Assembly: GCF_029395495.1 (NCBI RefSeq)
Contig: NZ_CP113918.1
Coordinates: forward strand, 1,116,001 to 1,180,000
DNA from: Bifidobacterium sp. ESL0769
Lineage (GTDB): Bacteria > Actinomycetota > Actinomycetes > Actinomycetales > Bifidobacteriaceae
Direction of reading: 5' to 3'
Length of the DNA stretch: 64,000 bases
The notes beneath the pieces are model-generated. The model was given only the letters and a program-made list of their open reading frames with translations. It did not search any database and was not told the DNA's origin. A program made the translations under genes and the position numbers. Numbering within the stretch: position 1 is the stretch's first letter; the number at the start of each line of letters is the position of its first letter. Positions 54,938-64,000 of the stretch are shown here, piece after piece.

Positions 54938-55068
54938 ACGGTGAATTGGCGAGTTTCTTCGGTTGTTTGGCAGTGGGCTCGTCTCTTTCTATTTCGGTTC
55001 ATCGGCAAATGAAGACTTTGTTTTGGCTGTTAGGTTGTAATGGCGAATTTTTGCAGCGGGAGTGACGA

Positions 55069-55686
55069 ATGATAGGAATGCTCAACGGAAGGGTTGAAAG
55101 CGTCGGCAACGACTCCGCCCTGATCGACGTCAACGGCATCGGCTTCGAAGTGCGTATGCCTGCCGCTGAGCTTTCCGCCCTGCATTCCGGCCAGGAAACC
55201 AAGGTCTACACTTCGCTCAACGTCTCGCAGGATGCCATTGCGCTGTATGGATTCCTCTCGCAATCCTCAAAACGAATGTTTCTGCAATTGCAGAAGGTCA
55301 GTGGCATCGGTCCGCGTGTGGCGTTGTCGTTGCTTTCGACACTTCCGCCGGACAAGCTCGCGAAAACCGTTATGGACGGAGACGCAGCAGCACTGGCAAA
55401 GGCTCCGGGCTTGGGTAAAAAAGGTGCGCAAAAAATCATCCTTGAATTGCGTGGTTCCATCAACCTTGACGAAATCGAAAGCGGTCGTGCCTCGACTGAA
55501 CCTGAATATGACACTGGCACTACGGAGGTCATCGAAGGTCTCGTTTCCTTGGGATGGCGGGAAAATGACGCGGCTCATGCTGTCACCAAGGTCTGCAAAG
55601 ACAATGGCATCGAGACTCCACTGGAGAATTCGGATATTCCCAAAGTTCTGAAACTGGCATTGACATCTTTGGATCGGGGGCGCTAA
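55069..55686 (+). CDS. ruvA: Holliday junction helicase subunit RuvA
   Basis: A 205-residue junction-binding protein. OB domain MIGMLNGRVESVGNDSALIDVNGIGFEV, helix-hairpin-helix pair VSGIGPRVALSLLS (near 80) and APGLGKKGAQKIILEL (near 115), and C-terminal domain III VSLGWRENDAAHAV that contacts RuvB. Confidence 0.96.
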   Translation: MIGMLNGRVESVGNDSALIDVNGIGFEVRMPAAELSALHSGQETKVYTSLNVSQDAIALYGFLSQSSKRMFLQLQKVSGIGPRVALSLLSTLPPDKLAKTVMDGDAAALAKAPGLGKKGAQKIILELRGSINLDEIESGRASTEPEYDTGTTEVIEGLVSLGWRENDAAHAVTKVCKDNGIETPLENSDIPKVLKLALTSLDRGR

Positions 55687-55692
55687 ATCATT

Positions 55693-56754
55693 ATGGCAGA
55701 GACCAACGGACCACAATCCAATAAGGGAGTCGACGAGCAATCGTTGCGCATGATTTCCTCCGAACCCATCGGCAATGAGCCGGTCAGCGATGAGGAACTT
55801 CGCCCGCGAGCACTGGAAGGCTTCATCGGCCAGCCGCTGTTGAAAGCACAGCTACAGCTCTTCCTCGATGCCGCAAGAAAACGCGACGTGCCACCGGATC
55901 ATATCCTGCTCGCCGGCCCTCCAGGACTTGGCAAAACGACATTGGCGATGATTGTGGCCAACGAGCTGCAGGTGCCCATTCGCGTCACTTCTGGCCCGGC
56001 GATTCAGCATGCCGGCGATTTGGCATCGATTTTGAGCTCTCTCGACGAAGGTGAAGTGCTCTTTATCGATGAGATTCACCGCTTGCCGCGACCTGCAGAA
56101 GAGCTGCTGTATATCGCGATGGAGGATTTTCGTGTCGATGTGATGGTCGGCAAAGGGCCTGGCGCTTCATCTATTCCGTTGACATTGCCACGATTCACCG
56201 TTATCGGTGCCACTACGCGTGAAGGCATGCTGCCCTCTCCGTTGCGTGCACGTTTCGGCTTTACCGCTCATCTGGATTTCTATCCGCATGAGGAACTGGA
56301 GCGACTGATTGAGCGCAGCGCAGGCGTGCTCGGCATCAATCTGGCCGACGGCAGCGCTCAGCAGCTTTCCCTGCGCAGCCGCGGCACACCGCGTATTGCG
56401 AACCGTCTGTTACGGCGTGTCCGCGACTGGGCAATCGTCCACGACCTCGATGAGATTGGGCCGGATGACGTCCAGGCAGCACTTGAGCTCTATCAGATTG
56501 ATTCGGAAGGCCTTGACCGGCTTGATCTGGCGGTTTTGAATGCCATCGTCAAGAATTTCGACGGTGGCCCGGTCGGCCTTAACAATCTTTCGGCAATGGT
56601 AGGCGAGGAATCCGAAACGGTGGAAACCGTTTGCGAGCCGTATCTGGTGCGTGAAGGATTCCTGGTGCGTACTCCGAAAGGAAGGGTCGCGACGCAAAAA
56701 GCGTGGCAACATCTGGGCTTGACACCGAAAGATGATGTCAACAAGTTATTCTAA
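55693..56754 (+). CDS. ruvB: Holliday junction helicase subunit RuvB
   Basis: AAA+ motor of branch migration, 353 residues. [12 protein letters not shown] start, Walker [13 protein letters not shown] near 75, Walker [11 protein letters not shown] near 122, sensor 1 [18 protein letters not shown] near 174, arginine finger in the following RARFG, and the winged helix [10 protein letters not shown] to LGLTPKDD. Six bases after ruvA. Confidence 0.97.
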   Translation: MAETNGPQSNKGVDEQSLRMISSEPIGNEPVSDEELRPRALEGFIGQPLLKAQLQLFLDAARKRDVPPDHILLAGPPGLGKTTLAMIVANELQVPIRVTSGPAIQHAGDLASILSSLDEGEVLFIDEIHRLPRPAEELLYIAMEDFRVDVMVGKGPGASSIPLTLPRFTVIGATTREGMLPSPLRARFGFTAHLDFYPHEELERLIERSAGVLGINLADGSAQQLSLRSRGTPRIANRLLRRVRDWAIVHDLDEIGPDDVQAALELYQIDSEGLDRLDLAVLNAIVKNFDGGPVGLNNLSAMVGEESETVETVCEPYLVREGFLVRTPKGRVATQKAWQHLGLTPKDDVNKLF

Positions 56755-56841
56755 AATCCGATACGGTAGGTATGTAGATATCAGCGAGTTTGGCATCTTC
56801 AGCAAGTCCGTATGTAACGTTTCGTCCGATTGGAGTTCCCT

Positions 56842-57384
56842 GTGAGTGGTGGCAATTCGATCATTCTTTTCGTCTTTATTATCTTGATGGTTGCCCTGAT
56901 GTGGTGGCAATCGCGCAAATCGAAGCAACAGCAGCAGAAAGTCCAGGATTTCCGCACTTCGCTGCAGCCTGGTGAGTTGGTGCAGACCATCGGAGGCATC
57001 ATCGGTAAAGTCGTTTCCGTCGATACCAAGTACGAAGAGATCGTCATCGATTCCGAAGGTTCGAAGATGCGTTTCATTTTCCGTGCCATCAGCAAGAAAT
57101 ATGAGCGTCCGGCCTACATCGATGATGACGAAGTGGACGAAGACGGCAACCCGATCGTCAACGACAATGAAGATTCCGCCGATGAGGCAGAAGATGTCAA
57201 CGCCACTGAGAGCCAGACATCATCATCTGACGATCAGGCACAAAAGCCGTTTGACGGCGATAGTGAAACCGACGAGACGGAACCAACCCCGGATGACGAT
57301 GAGGAACATACGGATGACGCTTCTGCCGAAGATTCTTCCAAGGAAGATGCTAAGGCTGAAGAAGACAGCGGGAAAACCAAGTAA
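56842..57384 (+). CDS. yajC: Preprotein translocase subunit YajC, with long acidic tail
   Basis: Single-span Sec accessory protein, 180 residues. One helix IILFVFIILMVALMWWQ then RKSKQQQQKVQDFRTSLQPGELVQTIGGIIGKVVSVDTKYEEIVID, the YajC core. The last 80 residues are an Asp/Glu/Ser tail, longer than in model YajC proteins. GTG 56842 follows TGGAG. Confidence 0.94.
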   Translation: MSGGNSIILFVFIILMVALMWWQSRKSKQQQQKVQDFRTSLQPGELVQTIGGIIGKVVSVDTKYEEIVIDSEGSKMRFIFRAISKKYERPAYIDDDEVDEDGNPIVNDNEDSADEAEDVNATESQTSSSDDQAQKPFDGDSETDETEPTPDDDEEHTDDASAEDSSKEDAKAEEDSGKTK

Positions 57385-57469
57385 TTCCTCGTTTATAGTT
57401 GTGGGGTCTAAACGAAAATAAGGCCCTAAAATTCAGTAATCAATGGCCACTAGGCAGTAAGGCTTGCTC

Positions 57470-58051
57470 ATGACACAATCGGATATCACCATCACAGAGC
57501 TCGGCAAGGTCGGTGCAGAGGATGCACAATACATGGCTTCGCTCATTCGCACCATTCCCGGTTTCCCGAAAGAGGGTGTGCTGTTCCGTGATTTCATTCC
57601 GGTGCTTGCCGATGCACGCGGATTCTCTATCATGATCAAGGCGCTTGAATTGGCACTGCCGGTCCCTGCGGATTCCTTTGACTATATCGCCGGCCTGGAA
57701 GCTCGCGGATTCCTGATTGGTCCGCCGCTGGCAGCCAAACTTGGCAAGCGTTTCCTCGCGGTGCGCAAAGCCGGGAAACTGCCTCCTGAGACCATCGGTG
57801 AAAGCTATTCACTCGAATACGGTGAGGCAAAGGTCGAAATCGAAAAAGAAGCGGTCAAGCCTGGCGACAAAGTGCTGATTGTCGATGATCTGATTGCTAC
57901 GGGTGGCACAGCAAAGGCGGCTGCAGACCTGATCGTCAAGGCAGGTGGCGAGGTCGTCGGTTTCAGCTTCGTGATGGAGCTTATTGGTCTTACTGGGCGC
58001 AGTGATCTAGGCGATATGCCAATCAGCTCATTGGTCACCATGCCAGCCTGA
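57470..58051 (+). CDS. apt: Adenine phosphoribosyltransferase
   Basis: Purine salvage: adenine plus PRPP to AMP. 193 residues: IRTIPGFPKEGVLFRDFIPVL near 22, GLEARGFLIGPPLA, RKAGKLPPET and the PRPP loop VLIVDDLIATGGTAKAA near 133. ATG 57470 chosen over an upstream TTG. Confidence 0.96.
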   Translation: MTQSDITITELGKVGAEDAQYMASLIRTIPGFPKEGVLFRDFIPVLADARGFSIMIKALELALPVPADSFDYIAGLEARGFLIGPPLAAKLGKRFLAVRKAGKLPPETIGESYSLEYGEAKVEIEKEAVKPGDKVLIVDDLIATGGTAKAAADLIVKAGGEVVGFSFVMELIGLTGRSDLGDMPISSLVTMPA

Positions 58052-58112
58052 CGCTGATTGTCAGTTGTCTAAAGCACAGGTTGAATGAGCATTTATCGGA
58101 TAAGAGGGTTCC

Positions 58113-59309
58113 ATGGATCTTTATGAATATCAGGCACGGCAGCTGCTTGCGGAACAAGGCATCGATACTCCCAAGGGGATATTCGCCCAGAATTCCCATG
58201 AGGTTGCCGAGGCGGCTGACGAAATCGGTTATCCGTGCGTCATCAAAGCGCAGGTCCGCACCGGACATCGTGGTCAGGCAGGCGGAGTGAAGCTCACGAA
58301 AACGCAAGATGAGGCTATTCTTTCCTCCGAGCAGATTTTGCCGATGACGATTCGCGGTCACAAGGTCAACGGCGTTCTGGTAGCCGAGGCCAAAAACGTG
58401 CTCCATGAGTATTACGTTTCTATTTCACTCGATCGGTCCTCCCGTGATTTCGATGTTCTTGCGACGGCCAACGGCGGCACCGAAGTCGAGGAAATCGCGA
58501 AGGAACATCCTGAATCGGTCAAGCGTTTACATATCAGTGCCCTGCAGGATTTCGACTTGGATGCCGCCCGTAAAATGGCAGAATCCATTGGTTTTTACCA
58601 TGCCGACGTCGATCAGGCCGCAGATGTGCTTTTGAAGATGTGGAAATGCTTCAAAGATAACGACGCGACTTTGGTCGAAATCAATCCTCTGGCTAAAATC
58701 GGCGATCCGGATGATGAATCTTCAAAGAAGCTTTGTGCACTCGATGCCAAGATTTCCCTTGACGACAACGCCGCATTCCGTCATGACGGGTGGCAGCGTT
58801 TTGCCGACACCACCCACACCGATATGTTCGAGGAACGCGCTAAAGAACACGGGCTGCATTACGTGCATCTGAAAGGCGAAGTAGGCGTCATCGGCAACGG
58901 TGCAGGTTTGGTGATGAGCTCGCTCGATGCCGTCTCCGGCGCAGGAGAGGATCAGGGAACCGGTGTGAAACCGGCGAACTTCCTAGATATAGGCGGTGGG
59001 GCCTCATCAGAAGTCATGAGCACCAGTCTTTCCATCGTGCTCTCCGACCCGCAGGTCGAATCAGTGCTCGTCAATGTTTACGGCGGCATCACCGCATGTG
59101 ATGAGGTGGCCCACGGCATCCTCGAAGCACTCGAGAAACTGAATGTTTCCAAACCGGTTGTCGTCCGTTTCGACGGCAACGCCGCAAAGGTCGGCCTCAA
59201 GATACTCGAAAACGCACATAATCCCAACATCCACGTCAGTGGCACCATGGAGGAAGCGGCACAAGAAGCCGCAAGGCTCGCCAAGCCTGCTAAGGAGGCC
59301 ACGAAATGA
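58113..59309 (+). CDS. sucC: Succinyl-CoA synthetase beta subunit (ADP-forming)
   Basis: A 398-residue ATP-grasp subunit: [52 protein letters not shown] near 186 and the C-terminal [17 protein letters not shown] with [11 protein letters not shown]. Forms a complex with SucD, whose gene overlaps it by four bases. Confidence 0.96.
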   Translation: MDLYEYQARQLLAEQGIDTPKGIFAQNSHEVAEAADEIGYPCVIKAQVRTGHRGQAGGVKLTKTQDEAILSSEQILPMTIRGHKVNGVLVAEAKNVLHEYYVSISLDRSSRDFDVLATANGGTEVEEIAKEHPESVKRLHISALQDFDLDAARKMAESIGFYHADVDQAADVLLKMWKCFKDNDATLVEINPLAKIGDPDDESSKKLCALDAKISLDDNAAFRHDGWQRFADTTHTDMFEERAKEHGLHYVHLKGEVGVIGNGAGLVMSSLDAVSGAGEDQGTGVKPANFLDIGGGASSEVMSTSLSIVLSDPQVESVLVNVYGGITACDEVAHGILEALEKLNVSKPVVVRFDGNAAKVGLKILENAHNPNIHVSGTMEEAAQEAARLAKPAKEATK

Positions 59310-60241
59310 CACTCTTCATCAAAGACAATGCCCCGGTCATCGTTCAGGGCATGACCGGCCACCAAGGCATGACCCATACTGCCCGTATGCTCAATGCCGG
59401 TACCAACATCGTCGGCGGTGTCAATCCCCGTAAAGCCGGCAAAAACGTTTCCTTCCATATCGATGAAACCGACGATGATATCGCGGTCCCGGTCTATGCG
59501 ACCTGTGATGAGGCCAAGGAAGCCACCGGTGCCAAGGCAAGCGTGATTTTCGTTCCTCCACGTTTCGCAAAAGACGCGATGCTGGAAGCCATCGAAGCCG
59601 GGATCGGTCTGATTGTCGTCATCACCGAAGGTATTCCCGTGGCCGACACGGCTTATTGCGTCGAACTTGCCTTGCAAAAAGGCATTAGGATCATCGGACC
59701 CAATTGCCCTGGCCTACTGAAACTTCCTGAGGCCAGTGATTCGGACGACAAGGGCATCAATCTTGGCATAATCCCTGACGGCATCGTTTCTTCAGGACCG
59801 CTTGGTCTGGTTTCCAAATCCGGTACGTTGACCTACCAGCTGATGGGTGAACTCTCCGACATCGGTTTCACCGCTTGTATCGGAGTGGGTGGAGATCCCA
59901 TTGTTGGCACGACGTTGGTCGAAGCTTTGCAGCAGTTCGAAGCTGACGATGCTACCAAAGCTGTCATCATGATTGGCGAAATCGGCGGTAACGCCGAACA
60001 GGACGCCGCAGCTTGGGCCAAGGAACATATGACCAAGCCAGTCGTCGCCTATATCGCCGGATTCACTGCTCCCGAAGGCAAGCAGATGGGTCATGCCGGC
60101 GCCATCGTTTCCGGAGGCAAAGGGACCGCTCAGGATAAGAAGGAAGCGCTTGAAGCCGCAGGAATTCCGGTGGGCAGGACCCCCGGCCAGGCGGCACAGC
60201 TGATTCGCAAGATGGTGGACGGCGGTACTTCCAAGGCATGA
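59306..60241 (+). CDS. sucD: Succinyl-CoA synthetase alpha subunit
   Basis: A 311-residue CoA-binding subunit: [19 protein letters not shown] near 11, [23 protein letters not shown] near 133, and active-site His in [18 protein letters not shown] near 254. ATGA overlap with sucC and with the next gene. Confidence 0.96.
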   Translation: MTLFIKDNAPVIVQGMTGHQGMTHTARMLNAGTNIVGGVNPRKAGKNVSFHIDETDDDIAVPVYATCDEAKEATGAKASVIFVPPRFAKDAMLEAIEAGIGLIVVITEGIPVADTAYCVELALQKGIRIIGPNCPGLLKLPEASDSDDKGINLGIIPDGIVSSGPLGLVSKSGTLTYQLMGELSDIGFTACIGVGGDPIVGTTLVEALQQFEADDATKAVIMIGEIGGNAEQDAAAWAKEHMTKPVVAYIAGFTAPEGKQMGHAGAIVSGGKGTAQDKKEALEAAGIPVGRTPGQAAQLIRKMVDGGTSKA

Positions 60242-61611
60242 GCAAAAACCAGCGGCCATGGATAAAAGGGGTTCTGATAGCCCTTGGCGGATCTGTGATT
60301 TTCACGGTGTGCCTAGGGCTTTTCATGGCATTAACCTTGCTGGTTGTCTCCATGGAAGAAGGCGGCGGCACACTTTCCGGCCAATCGGTTCCGCTGACGT
60401 TGGCGATTGTACTTTTGAGCCAAGGCGCGAGTTTCCGCGCTGGGGCCATCACACTGAGCATTGTGCCACTCTTCCTGATGGTTTTGCTCATCTGGCTGAT
60501 AGCATGGCTAACCAAAGTACTTTCCGGAAATCCCAAAGCCTATGTAACGGGCTTGCTACTGTGGGTCGCCATCATGTGGGTATTCACGCAGAACGTCGCA
60601 GTTATTCTTGAAGACCCCATCTGGCTCGTCATGGTCAAGACGGCCATCGTTTTCACCGTCGGTTTCCTGTGCGGTGCTTTGCCACAGTCGAAATTCATGA
60701 AACGGTGCGTCACCTTCATTCGCGACAACATTTCTAATCGTCTCACCGTTGCCCTGAAACTCGGACTCACCAATACCATTGCCCTGCTTCTAGGCTATCT
60801 TACTATCGGCTTCATCACCGTGATGGTCTGGGTCGTCACCAACCAAAGTGCCATGGTGCGTGTCTTCCACTTGGCCAATATGCAGACCGGTTCCCGGATC
60901 ATGACTACGATCTGCACCCTGGCATGGCTGCCGAACCTTTGCCTGTGGGCGATTTCCTGGCTGTTCGGTTCGGGATTCACCATCGGAGACCTTGCATCAT
61001 TCACGTTATGGAACGACCACGCTGCAGGCCTTCCTGCAGTGCCGATTTTCGCGATATTCCCGCAGGCGGTATCCAACGATGTCCTCCGCGTCTGCTTCAT
61101 ATCGATTCCACTCGTCTGTGGCCTCCTTATCGGAGCCGTCGAGCTGTTTCTACCGCGCTGCTTCGCCATCGGTGCCGGCAAACCGGAAGAGCCGTTGAAC
61201 ATCGGCAGAATTATCGGCCAGTTCATTTATCCGATTCTTTCCTTCTTCCTCACCAGCGCCTTGATGGCATTGCTGATGAACATTCTCTTCGGTCTCTCTT
61301 CCGGGGCTTTGGGACAGCATCGCCTTGCCCATGTCGGTGTGGATTCGGCCGCTTCCTCTCGGGTGGTGTGCCTGCCCACTGCCCTTGGTTTTTCGTTCGC
61401 CTGGCTGCTCTCCGTCGTGGTCGTCGCCATGGTCTTTGCGATGCGATTGTTCTTCGGCTATCTGAGAGCCCAAGGAAAAACGAACGAAAACGGGAATGAT
61501 GGCACAGACGAAAATAGCGATATCGGCAATGCCGTTTCCACATCCTCAACTACTTCAGCCTCATTATCAGCTGCCGGTTCAACGCCGGAAGATGAGACGG
61601 AAATCCCATAA
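60238..61611 (+). CDS. DUF6350-like multi-span membrane protein
   Basis: A 457-residue protein with about ten to twelve hydrophobic segments, a central [24 protein letters not shown] motif and [14 protein letters not shown], the hallmark of the actinobacterial DUF6350 family found before purine genes. A polar Ser/Thr/Glu-rich tail of about 50 residues follows the last helix. ATG 60238 overlaps the sucD stop (ATGA). Family role not established; cell-division links have been suggested. Confidence 0.85.
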   Translation: MSKNQRPWIKGVLIALGGSVIFTVCLGLFMALTLLVVSMEEGGGTLSGQSVPLTLAIVLLSQGASFRAGAITLSIVPLFLMVLLIWLIAWLTKVLSGNPKAYVTGLLLWVAIMWVFTQNVAVILEDPIWLVMVKTAIVFTVGFLCGALPQSKFMKRCVTFIRDNISNRLTVALKLGLTNTIALLLGYLTIGFITVMVWVVTNQSAMVRVFHLANMQTGSRIMTTICTLAWLPNLCLWAISWLFGSGFTIGDLASFTLWNDHAAGLPAVPIFAIFPQAVSNDVLRVCFISIPLVCGLLIGAVELFLPRCFAIGAGKPEEPLNIGRIIGQFIYPILSFFLTSALMALLMNILFGLSSGALGQHRLAHVGVDSAASSRVVCLPTALGFSFAWLLSVVVVAMVFAMRLFFGYLRAQGKTNENGNDGTDENSDIGNAVSTSSTTSASLSAAGSTPEDETEIP

Positions 61612-61637
61612 TACCGCCACAACAAAGGGAGAAACAG

Positions 61638-63305
61638 ATGACAGACACCAATCGCAGAATTCGCCGCGCCTTGGTCTCGGTTTACGACAAAACCGGTATC
61701 GAAGGACTTGCTGATGCCTTTATTAAGGCCGGCACTGAAGTCGTTTCCACCGGCTCCACGGCTAAACGGCTTGCCGAACTAGGCGTCGATGTCACCGAAG
61801 TACAACAAGTCACCGGTTTTCCCGAAAGCCTTGGAGGACGGGTCAAAACGCTCGATCCGCATATTCACGCGGGAATCTTGGCAGATATGACCAATCCGGC
61901 ACAGGCCGAAGAGCTCAAATCGCTTGATATCAAGCCGTTTGACATGGTCATCGTCAATCTCTATCCGTTCGCCGATACCGTCCGGTCCGGGGCGAGTGAA
62001 GCCGATATCATCGAGAAAATCGATATCGGGGGACCGTCTATGATCCGTGGGGCTGCGAAGAACAGTGCCAGCGTGGCCGTCATCACCGATCCCGCTGATT
62101 ATGCGTTGACCGCACAGCGTGTGACCGACGGTACCGGATTCTCGGCAGAAGAACGGCATTGGTTGGCCGCCAAAGCGTTCGAAACAACGGCAACTTACGA
62201 CGCTACCATTGCCGAATGGACCGGTAGCCACTGGCCGAAGCCGGCAAGCATTGCCGATGGCACCTCTGCAGTCACCCGGGATACAAACAAAGCGGAGGAG
62301 AACAAGCAGGCTCAAGAGAGCTCCGAAACCGAGCTATTCCCCGCACATCTGACCCGTACCTGGGACTATGCTCATGGGCTTCGTTATGGCGAAAACCCGC
62401 ACCAGCAGGCGAGCCTGTACGTCGATGCGCTGGACCAGACCGGCTTCGCGCATGCCGAACAGCTTGGCGGCAAGCCGATGAGCTACAACAATTACGTCGA
62501 CGCCGATGCGGCATGGCGTGCGGTCTGGGATTTCGCGCCGCAGATTGCCGTGGCTGTCTGCAAACACAACAATCCTTGTGGTCTCGCGATTGGCAAGACC
62601 GTCGCCGAAGCCCATCTCAAGGCTCACGCCTGCGATCCGATGAGTGCTTACGGCGGGGTCATTGCGGCGAATTCCGCCGTCACTCTTGAAATGGCTCAGA
62701 ACGTCCGTCCGATTTTCACCGAAGTCATTGTGGCCCCGGATTACGAGCCTGAGGCGATGGAACTGCTCAAAGCTCACAAAAAGAATCTGCGTATCCTCAA
62801 GGTGGCGCAGCGGCCGCATACTAGCATGCAGTTCCGTCAAATCGACGGCGGCATCCTGGCGCAGTCCATCGACCGAATCGACGCCCCTGGCGATAATCCG
62901 GCAAATTGGAAACTTGTTTCCGGCGAAGATGCTGATGCCGATACGCTTCATGATCTGGTATTCGCATGGCGTGCGATTCGGTGCGTGAAATCAAACGCTG
63001 TGCTTTTGGCTCACGATGGGGCTACGGTAGGCATCGGCATGGGGCAGGTCAACCGTGTGGATTCCTGCCATCTGGCCGTCGAGCGAGCCAACACGCTTGC
63101 TGATGGCGCGAATCGTTCGAAGGACTCAGTCGCTGCTTCTGATGCGTTCTTCCCGTTCGCCGATGGTGCCGAAGCATTGATTGATGCGGGTGTCAAGGCA
63201 ATTGTGCAACCTGGCGGGTCAATCCGCGATAAGGAAGTGATCGTGGCCGCACAGAAGCGTGGCATCACCATGTATCTGACGGGAACGAGACACTTCTTCC
63301 ACTGA
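61638..63305 (+). CDS. purH: Bifunctional AICAR formyltransferase / IMP cyclohydrolase
   Basis: Last two steps of IMP synthesis. 555 residues: cyclohydrolase domain ([65 protein letters not shown]) and formyltransferase domain ([14 protein letters not shown] near 250, [12 protein letters not shown] with catalytic Lys-His near 303, [36 protein letters not shown]). A polar insert (about residues 205-235) joins the two. Confidence 0.97.
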   Translation: MTDTNRRIRRALVSVYDKTGIEGLADAFIKAGTEVVSTGSTAKRLAELGVDVTEVQQVTGFPESLGGRVKTLDPHIHAGILADMTNPAQAEELKSLDIKPFDMVIVNLYPFADTVRSGASEADIIEKIDIGGPSMIRGAAKNSASVAVITDPADYALTAQRVTDGTGFSAEERHWLAAKAFETTATYDATIAEWTGSHWPKPASIADGTSAVTRDTNKAEENKQAQESSETELFPAHLTRTWDYAHGLRYGENPHQQASLYVDALDQTGFAHAEQLGGKPMSYNNYVDADAAWRAVWDFAPQIAVAVCKHNNPCGLAIGKTVAEAHLKAHACDPMSAYGGVIAANSAVTLEMAQNVRPIFTEVIVAPDYEPEAMELLKAHKKNLRILKVAQRPHTSMQFRQIDGGILAQSIDRIDAPGDNPANWKLVSGEDADADTLHDLVFAWRAIRCVKSNAVLLAHDGATVGIGMGQVNRVDSCHLAVERANTLADGANRSKDSVAASDAFFPFADGAEALIDAGVKAIVQPGGSIRDKEVIVAAQKRGITMYLTGTRHFFH

Positions 63306-63391
63306 GCCGGGTGTAGTGAAGCCCAGCTGAGCTGAGTGGAAACGAATAAAAAACGCGGTTAAGTGTCAGACTATCGATAACTTCATAAACT

Positions 63392-63437
63392 AAAATACCG
63401 GTACGCGGCTAAACTGGCTCACGTACCGGTATTTTTA
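63392..63437 (+). terminator. Strong intrinsic terminator after purH
   Basis: A 14-bp stem AAAATACCGGTACG / CGTACCGGTATTTT running into TTTT. It lies only 18 bases before the next gene, so it could also act as that gene's leader. Confidence 0.88.
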
Positions 63438-63454
63438 TCGTAAAAGGAATGACC

Positions 63455-63742
63455 ATGTCCCACAAGCATCCGTATGTCTCCGAGAAAAACGAAGGCAAAC
63501 CGCTGTTCGAATGGGGAGTGCTGGGTCTGGTCATTGTTGCCGCAGTATTGGCAGGCCTCGGACATACAATGGCCGCCACAGCGGTATTCGCTGCGACGGC
63601 CATTATCACGGGACTTATCAGATTGATCTTGAAAGACCGAAGCCCTTGGAAAATCCGTTCAGTCGGATTCGACGCCTTTATGGGCATCGCCTTGGGAATC
63701 GGACTGCTGGTTGTTTACTTCAGCATTCGGCTGATGATGTAA
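63455..63742 (+). CDS. DUF3017-like small membrane protein
   Basis: A 95-residue protein with three hydrophobic helices (WGVLGLVIVAAVLAGLG, AATAVFAATAIITGLIRLIL, FDAFMGIALGIGLLVVYFSI) separated by DRSPWKIRS, resembling the actinobacterial DUF3017 family. ATG 63455 is seven bases after AAAGGA; ATG 63449 abuts it. Function unknown. Confidence 0.85.
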   Translation: MSHKHPYVSEKNEGKPLFEWGVLGLVIVAAVLAGLGHTMAATAVFAATAIITGLIRLILKDRSPWKIRSVGFDAFMGIALGIGLLVVYFSIRLMM

Positions 63743-63775
63743 ACAACGCTTTTCAAGCGTTATCAGTCAATCCGA

Positions 63776-64000
63776 TTAGTCTTTGGTTTCACTGAAATTG
63801 ATGCTTTCGATGGTTGCGTCATTTGCGTCATTGTCGGTAGCATCCTGAGTAGCTGAATCCTCAGTCTTGTTTGAATCGCCAAGGAATGGCATTTGGAAAT
63901 CAGCGGACTGCTCAGAAGATTCAGATTCCGCGTCCTCAACTTCACTCTTGGAATCGTTGTCGTCCTTCTCCCAGTCAGCGGTGACGTCAAGAGCTTCAAC
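63776..64000 (-). CDS. C-terminal part of an unknown gene, cut by the window edge
   Basis: The minus strand is open from the window edge to a TAA at 63778-63776: 74 residues without the start. The peptide is strongly acidic and Ser/Asn-rich (ADWEKDDNDSK, SEQSADFQMPFLGDSNKT, ending INFSETKD), like a disordered tail. The identity of the protein cannot be told. Codon pattern and lack of stops make it more likely real than the overlapping frame. Confidence 0.6.
   Translation of the reverse strand, partial: VEALDVTADWEKDDNDSKSEVEDAESESSEQSADFQMPFLGDSNKTEDSATQDATDNDANDATIESINFSETKD

Noticed and set aside
63763..63999. Basic 78-codon frame at the right edge
   Set aside because: Shadow of the open acidic frame; Thr/Arg/Leu-rich with no family resemblance.

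Overview
The window is a 64 kb piece of an actinobacterial chromosome, most likely Bifidobacterium or a close relative (family Bifidobacteriaceae). The evidence is gene content and order: uvrA-uvrC-aroE-rapZ-whiA-pgk-tpiA-secG; tal and tkt opposite hrcA-dnaJ; a phosphatidylinositol mannoside set (CDP-alcohol phosphotransferase, acyltransferase, PimA); yebC-ruvC-ruvA-ruvB-yajC-apt-sucC-sucD-(DUF6350-like)-purH-(DUF3017-like). Actinobacterial-type LexA boxes, a CIRCE element and extracytoplasmic sugar-binding lipoproteins fit this. No rRNA, CRISPR array, insertion sequence or prophage was seen.

Left part (1-18.4 kb) is mostly accessory. After an acyl-CoA synthetase come two unrecognised helical proteins (2.0-3.9 kb, the second probably frameshifted near its end), a small XRE regulator with a four-helix membrane protein, an SdpR/SdpI-like repressor-membrane protein pair with a clear double operator, two inverted DnaA-box-like sequences, a MazEF module, an endonuclease/exonuclease/phosphatase-fold protein, and an alpha-glucoside uptake and phosphorolysis operon (binding protein, two permeases, GH65 phosphorylase, LacI regulator). 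The same LacI-type operator precedes both the phosphatase-fold gene and the sugar operon. An HSL-type esterase, a LysR regulator and a HAD hydrolase follow on the minus strand.

Middle part (18.4-46 kb) is core metabolism and maintenance: NAD(P)HX repair (Nnr), an ABC-F protein, UvrA under a perfect LexA box, UvrC, AroE, RapZ, WhiA, glycolysis (Pgk, TpiA), SecG, then a small variable interval (Cof-type HAD, an unrecognised AT-rich gene, an alpha/beta hydrolase), transaldolase and transketolase (the pentose/bifid shunt), HrcA with CIRCE, DnaJ, a fructosamine-kinase-like protein, UppP and a PAC2 protein.

Right part (46-64 kb): a tRNA cluster Gly-Cys-Val-Val, a CDF metal transporter and a second identical tRNA-Gly, a structured leader before thrS, the PIM lipid genes, YebC and Holliday junction genes (a LexA box separates ruvC from ruvAB), YajC, Apt, succinyl-CoA synthetase, a DUF6350-like membrane protein, PurH and a DUF3017-like protein. 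The window ends inside a minus-strand gene with an acidic C-terminus.

Most useful regulatory observations: near-textbook promoters with overlapping palindromic operators at 4.8 kb, 4.95 kb, 7.2 kb and 8.3 kb; LexA boxes at 22.4 and 54.9 kb; CIRCE at 40.7 kb. A recurring oddity is polar, probably disordered insertions in several conserved enzymes (UvrC, Nnr, AroE, PurH, HrcA).
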